Assembly (NCBI GenBank): GCA_020444045.1 | Contig: JAHLLS010000013.1 | Span: forward strand, 62,001-126,000 | From: Deltaproteobacteria bacterium | GTDB lineage: Bacteria; Desulfobacterota; Desulfobacteria; Desulfobacterales; UBA5852 | Reading direction: 5' to 3' | DNA: 64,000 nt | Shown: positions 63,146 through 64,000 of the stretch, piece after piece | Numbering within the stretch: the first letter of the stretch is position 1 | Layout: each line of letters begins with the position of its first letter | Translations under genes and position numbers: made by a program | Notes under the pieces: model-generated | What the model was told of the DNA's origin: nothing | The model's database searches: none | The model's input: the letters and a program-made list of their open reading frames with translations, nothing else

Positions 63146-64000
63146 ATGAAACGCCGGAGCGCTCAAATTCTCAGAAGACCTGATTGGTCCGTTATCCGCG
63201 GTTTGTACAAATCCATGGGCTACAGCGATTACGATCTCGACCGGCCGCTGATCGGCGTGGCCAACTCCTGGAACCGGGTTGTGCCCGGACATTACAACTT
63301 AAACCAGGTTTCGGAATACGTGAAGCAGGGTATCTTTCAAGCGGGAGGCGCCCCTGTGGAATTTGGGTTTATCGCCGCCTGTGACGGTATCGCTAATGGG
63401 CATGAAGGGATGAAGTATATTCTTCCTTCAAGAGACCTTATCGCCAACGATCTTGAAGTCATGGTTGAGGCTCACCGGCTGGACGCCGTGGTTATGCTGG
63501 GGTCCTGTGACAAAATCGTGCCCGGCATGCTGATGGCGGCCGCCCGTATGGACTTGCCCGCGCTCATCGTGGTCGGCGGCCCTATGGAGGGGGGATGCCA
63601 GTTCGATAACCGCGCCTCTGATATCACGTCGCTTACCGAAGGGCTCGGCATGCTCAAATCGGGAAAGATTGACGAAGCCACCTTTAATCGGTTGGAAGAC
63701 TGCGCCGGGCCGACATGCGGGTCCTGTTCGTTTCTTGGCACGGCCAACACCATGTGCTGCGTTGCCGAAGCCATGGGTATGCTCCTGCCCGGAAGCGGCA
63801 CCATACCGGCCACACACGCCGACCGGCTGCGGGCGGCTCAGTTGTCGGGCCGTATGATAGTCAAGTTGGTGGAAGAGGGCATTACGGCCCGTCGCATCAT
63901 AAACGATAAAGGCATAGAAAACGCCGCGCGTGTCAGCGCCGCTATTGGCGGATCCACCAATGTGGCCTTGCATCTTCCGGCGGTGGCGTACGAAGCGGAC
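63146..64000 (+). CDS. IlvD/Edd-family dehydratase (3' partial)
   Basis: At least 285 codons, open to the window end. ATG 63146 has AGGAGGGG four bases upstream. Cluster-binding motifs are GSCDK (about residue 120) and CAGPTCGSCSFLGTANTMCC; FIAACDGIANGHEGMKY and RDLIANDLEVM are family-typical. Members dehydrate dihydroxy-acids, 6-phosphogluconate or sugar acids. The nearby gluconokinase and sugar importer favour a sugar-acid dehydratase over branched-chain amino-acid synthesis, but the family alone does not decide. Confidence 0.9.
   Translation, partial: MKRRSAQILRRPDWSVIRGLYKSMGYSDYDLDRPLIGVANSWNRVVPGHYNLNQVSEYVKQGIFQAGGAPVEFGFIAACDGIANGHEGMKYILPSRDLIANDLEVMVEAHRLDAVVMLGSCDKIVPGMLMAAARMDLPALIVVGGPMEGGCQFDNRASDITSLTEGLGMLKSGKIDEATFNRLEDCAGPTCGSCSFLGTANTMCCVAEAMGMLLPGSGTIPATHADRLRAAQLSGRMIVKLVEEGITARRIINDKGIENAARVSAAIGGSTNVALHLPAVAYEAD

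Noticed and set aside
1-64000. CRISPR array
   Set aside because: No regularly spaced direct repeats of CRISPR type and no cas genes were seen.

Overview
The window looks like a chromosomal segment of an anaerobic deltaproteobacterium (Desulfobacterota, probably near Desulfosarcina/Desulfobacteraceae). This is inferred from gene content: a fused beta-oxidation enzyme plus thiolase, MJ0042/DUF3426-type zinc-ribbon proteins, a Mrp/NifX-like/DUF5320 cluster, and multidomain pyruvate/PEP-binding proteins. No rRNA or ribosomal protein gene is present, so the taxonomy is tentative. Most of the window is GC-rich; the block from about 32.8 to 44.3 kb is strikingly AT-rich.

Region 1 (1-6.2 kb) is a Yej/Dpp-type peptide ABC transporter operon: two permeases, a lipoprotein solute-binding protein and two ATPases. 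Two copies of a long structured intergenic repeat sit between its genes. Region 2 (6.4-13 kb) holds a GluR0-like glutamate-gated channel, a flavoprotein oxidoreductase, and a beta-oxidation pair behind a promoter with TGAAT-n4-ATTCA operators. Region 3 (13-32.7 kb) is a housekeeping mosaic: lipoprotein, DusB, DUF1848 protein, TPR protein, a receiver/PPDK_N fusion, a radical SAM protein, MnmG, a CbpA-type DnaJ, Hpt, and a 932-residue acidic zinc-ribbon membrane protein.

Region 4 (32,745-44,290) is an integrated genomic island of about 11.5 kb in the 3' end of a tRNA-Met gene. It is bounded by a 27-bp direct repeat. The tRNA terminator is duplicated, and paired CACTGCC repeats lie inside each end. 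It carries a tyrosine integrase, a serine recombinase, a possible replication initiator, and cargo: an NDT/TIR-like enzyme with a zinc ribbon, a DUF4145 protein, several small membrane proteins and one gene split by a single in-frame TAG. Two cargo genes share a conserved 72-bp leader. A second, tRNA-Leu-like scar lies just inside the right end. The cargo resembles a defence island of unrecognised type; this is inference.

Region 5 (44.6-56 kb and 63.1 kb to the end) contains an exported Fe/Mn superoxide dismutase, a class III cyclase, and a carbohydrate block: FGGY kinase, gluconokinase, a LarA-family racemase/epimerase, a complete sugar-type ABC transporter, and the start of an IlvD/Edd-family dehydratase. 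Together they suggest uptake and breakdown of a sugar or sugar acid such as gluconate. Region 6 (55.9-62.6 kb, minus strand) is a metal/redox block: DUF5320 proteins, a NifX-like protein, a Mrp/NBP35 ATPase, a PAS histidine kinase, a CDF transporter fused to a NifX-like domain, a rubredoxin-like zinc protein, a radical SAM protein and an ABM-domain protein.
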